Positions 63,724 to 64,000 of a stretch of DNA of 64,000 bases are shown in pieces. Positions within the stretch are counted from its first letter, which is position 1; the number at the start of each line of letters is the position of its first letter. Under the pieces are notes generated by a model that was given only the letters and a program-made list of their open reading frames with translations, was not told the origin of the DNA and made no database searches. The stretch covers positions 1-64,000 of the forward strand of contig NZ_AJZM02000378.1 in assembly GCF_000272405.2 (NCBI RefSeq). The letters run 5' to 3'. This stretch comes from Vibrio tasmaniensis 1F-187 (lineage in GTDB: Bacteria > Pseudomonadota > Gammaproteobacteria > Enterobacterales > Vibrionaceae). A program made the position numbers and the translations under genes.

Positions 63724-64000
63724 TTAGTGGCAGCTCTTTAATAATTGCTGCTTGCGTGGCTCTTGTAATAGTTTCCAGTGAATACCATCAATTGCACCCG
63801 CAAACTTCCAAAGTAATTTTAGGTCAACATCGTTTCCGTACGCTTCGCGAACCTTATTAAACACTTCAGATGCACCCAACTGCATAAACATTGAAACATC
63901 ATCCACTCCAGCCTTTTTAACCATGCGTTCTAACGTCAGTTGCATGTTAGGCAAATCCCTTAATCTACGGCTAGCAGATGATTTTTTGAAGCTACGCTGC
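63724..64000 (-). CDS. tfoX: TfoX competence regulator, 3' part (gene continues past the right edge)
   Basis: The frame is open to base 64000 with no internal start needed: upstream of the first apparent TTG/ATG it reads 'SASRRLRDLPNMQLTLERM', the conserved boundary into the TfoX C-terminal domain. The rest ('FNKVREAYGNDVDLKLLWKFAGAIDGIHW') matches that domain. The N-terminal TfoX domain lies outside the window. TfoX/Sxy drives natural competence and, in V. cholerae, is induced by chitin and also controls type VI secretion. TfoX rather than TfoY is favoured by the serC / kinase neighbourhood, by memory of V. cholerae gene order. Confidence 0.85.
   Translation of the reverse strand, partial: QRSFKKSSASRRLRDLPNMQLTLERMVKKAGVDDVSMFMQLGASEVFNKVREAYGNDVDLKLLWKFAGAIDGIHWKLLQEPRKQQLLKSCH

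Noticed and set aside
1..64000. tRNA, rRNA, CRISPR, prophage, integron or insertion sequence
   Set aside because: Read both strands for tRNA T-loops, att/terminal repeats, transposase or integrase motifs and spaced repeats; none was found.

Overview
The window is chromosomal DNA of a marine gamma-proteobacterium, almost certainly a Vibrio and plausibly of the Splendidus group. The evidence is the gene content and order: ycjX-ycjF-tyrR, an H-NOX gene next to a hybrid histidine kinase, sdaC-sdaB, and a serC / DUF945 / sensor kinase / response regulator / outer-membrane protein / tfoX run. Genes are densely packed, mostly with good Shine-Dalgarno sequences and compact terminators. I see no rRNA, tRNA, insertion sequence, prophage or CRISPR array. 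The first ~97 bases may hold the 3' end of an upstream gene, and the last gene (tfoX) runs off the right edge.

Layout: 0-6 kb holds a TerB-like protein, a membrane-bound ToxR/CadC-type regulator with a small membrane partner, a two-gene operon of exported ferredoxin-fold proteins, a DEDD exonuclease and a CHASE-GGDEF diguanylate cyclase. 6-12 kb is a stress-chaperone cluster: a membrane-anchored coiled-coil DUF2760 protein and two divergent Hsp70-family proteins, preceded by a sequence resembling a sigma-32 heat-shock promoter. 12-20 kb carries DUF2947, rimJ, tyrR, ycjF, ycjX, a small membrane protein and class I fumarase. 20-31 kb carries pabB, a beta-barrel protein, the H-NOX/kinase pair, a CoA-pyrophosphatase Nudix gene, the serine uptake and deamination pair sdaC-sdaB, an aromatic amino-acid permease with possible leader ORFs, and queD followed by an unusual 15-bp repeat array. 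31-37 kb holds a chemoreceptor with a c-type heme motif in its periplasmic domain, a SulP anion transporter and asnS.

37-52 kb is the most accessory-looking part. It encodes exported hydrolases: a ClpP/crotonase-like lipoprotein, a trypsin-like protease with a secreted partner, and two tandem paralogous ~1050-residue lipoproteins with a metzincin-type zinc motif and LamG-like domains. One of the two copies is interrupted by a single amber codon at a position where its sister has TCG. Between these lie a PdxR/MocR regulator and an HD-GYP phosphodiesterase. 52-64 kb returns to conserved chromosome: aspC, a beta-barrel protein, a cNMP/CBS/DUF294 protein with a DnaQ-like exonuclease, yiiM, serC, DUF945, a sensor kinase whose own receiver domain lacks the phospho-acceptor Asp and its overlapping response regulator, an outer-membrane protein and the 3' part of tfoX.

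Several genes form functional groups. Serine catabolism (sdaC, sdaB, a PurR-like operator) sits beside amino-acid transport. Aromatic metabolism is represented by tyrR, an aromatic permease, aspC and pabB. c-di-GMP turnover is represented by a GGDEF and an HD-GYP protein. Gas or redox sensing is represented by the H-NOX and the heme chemoreceptor.
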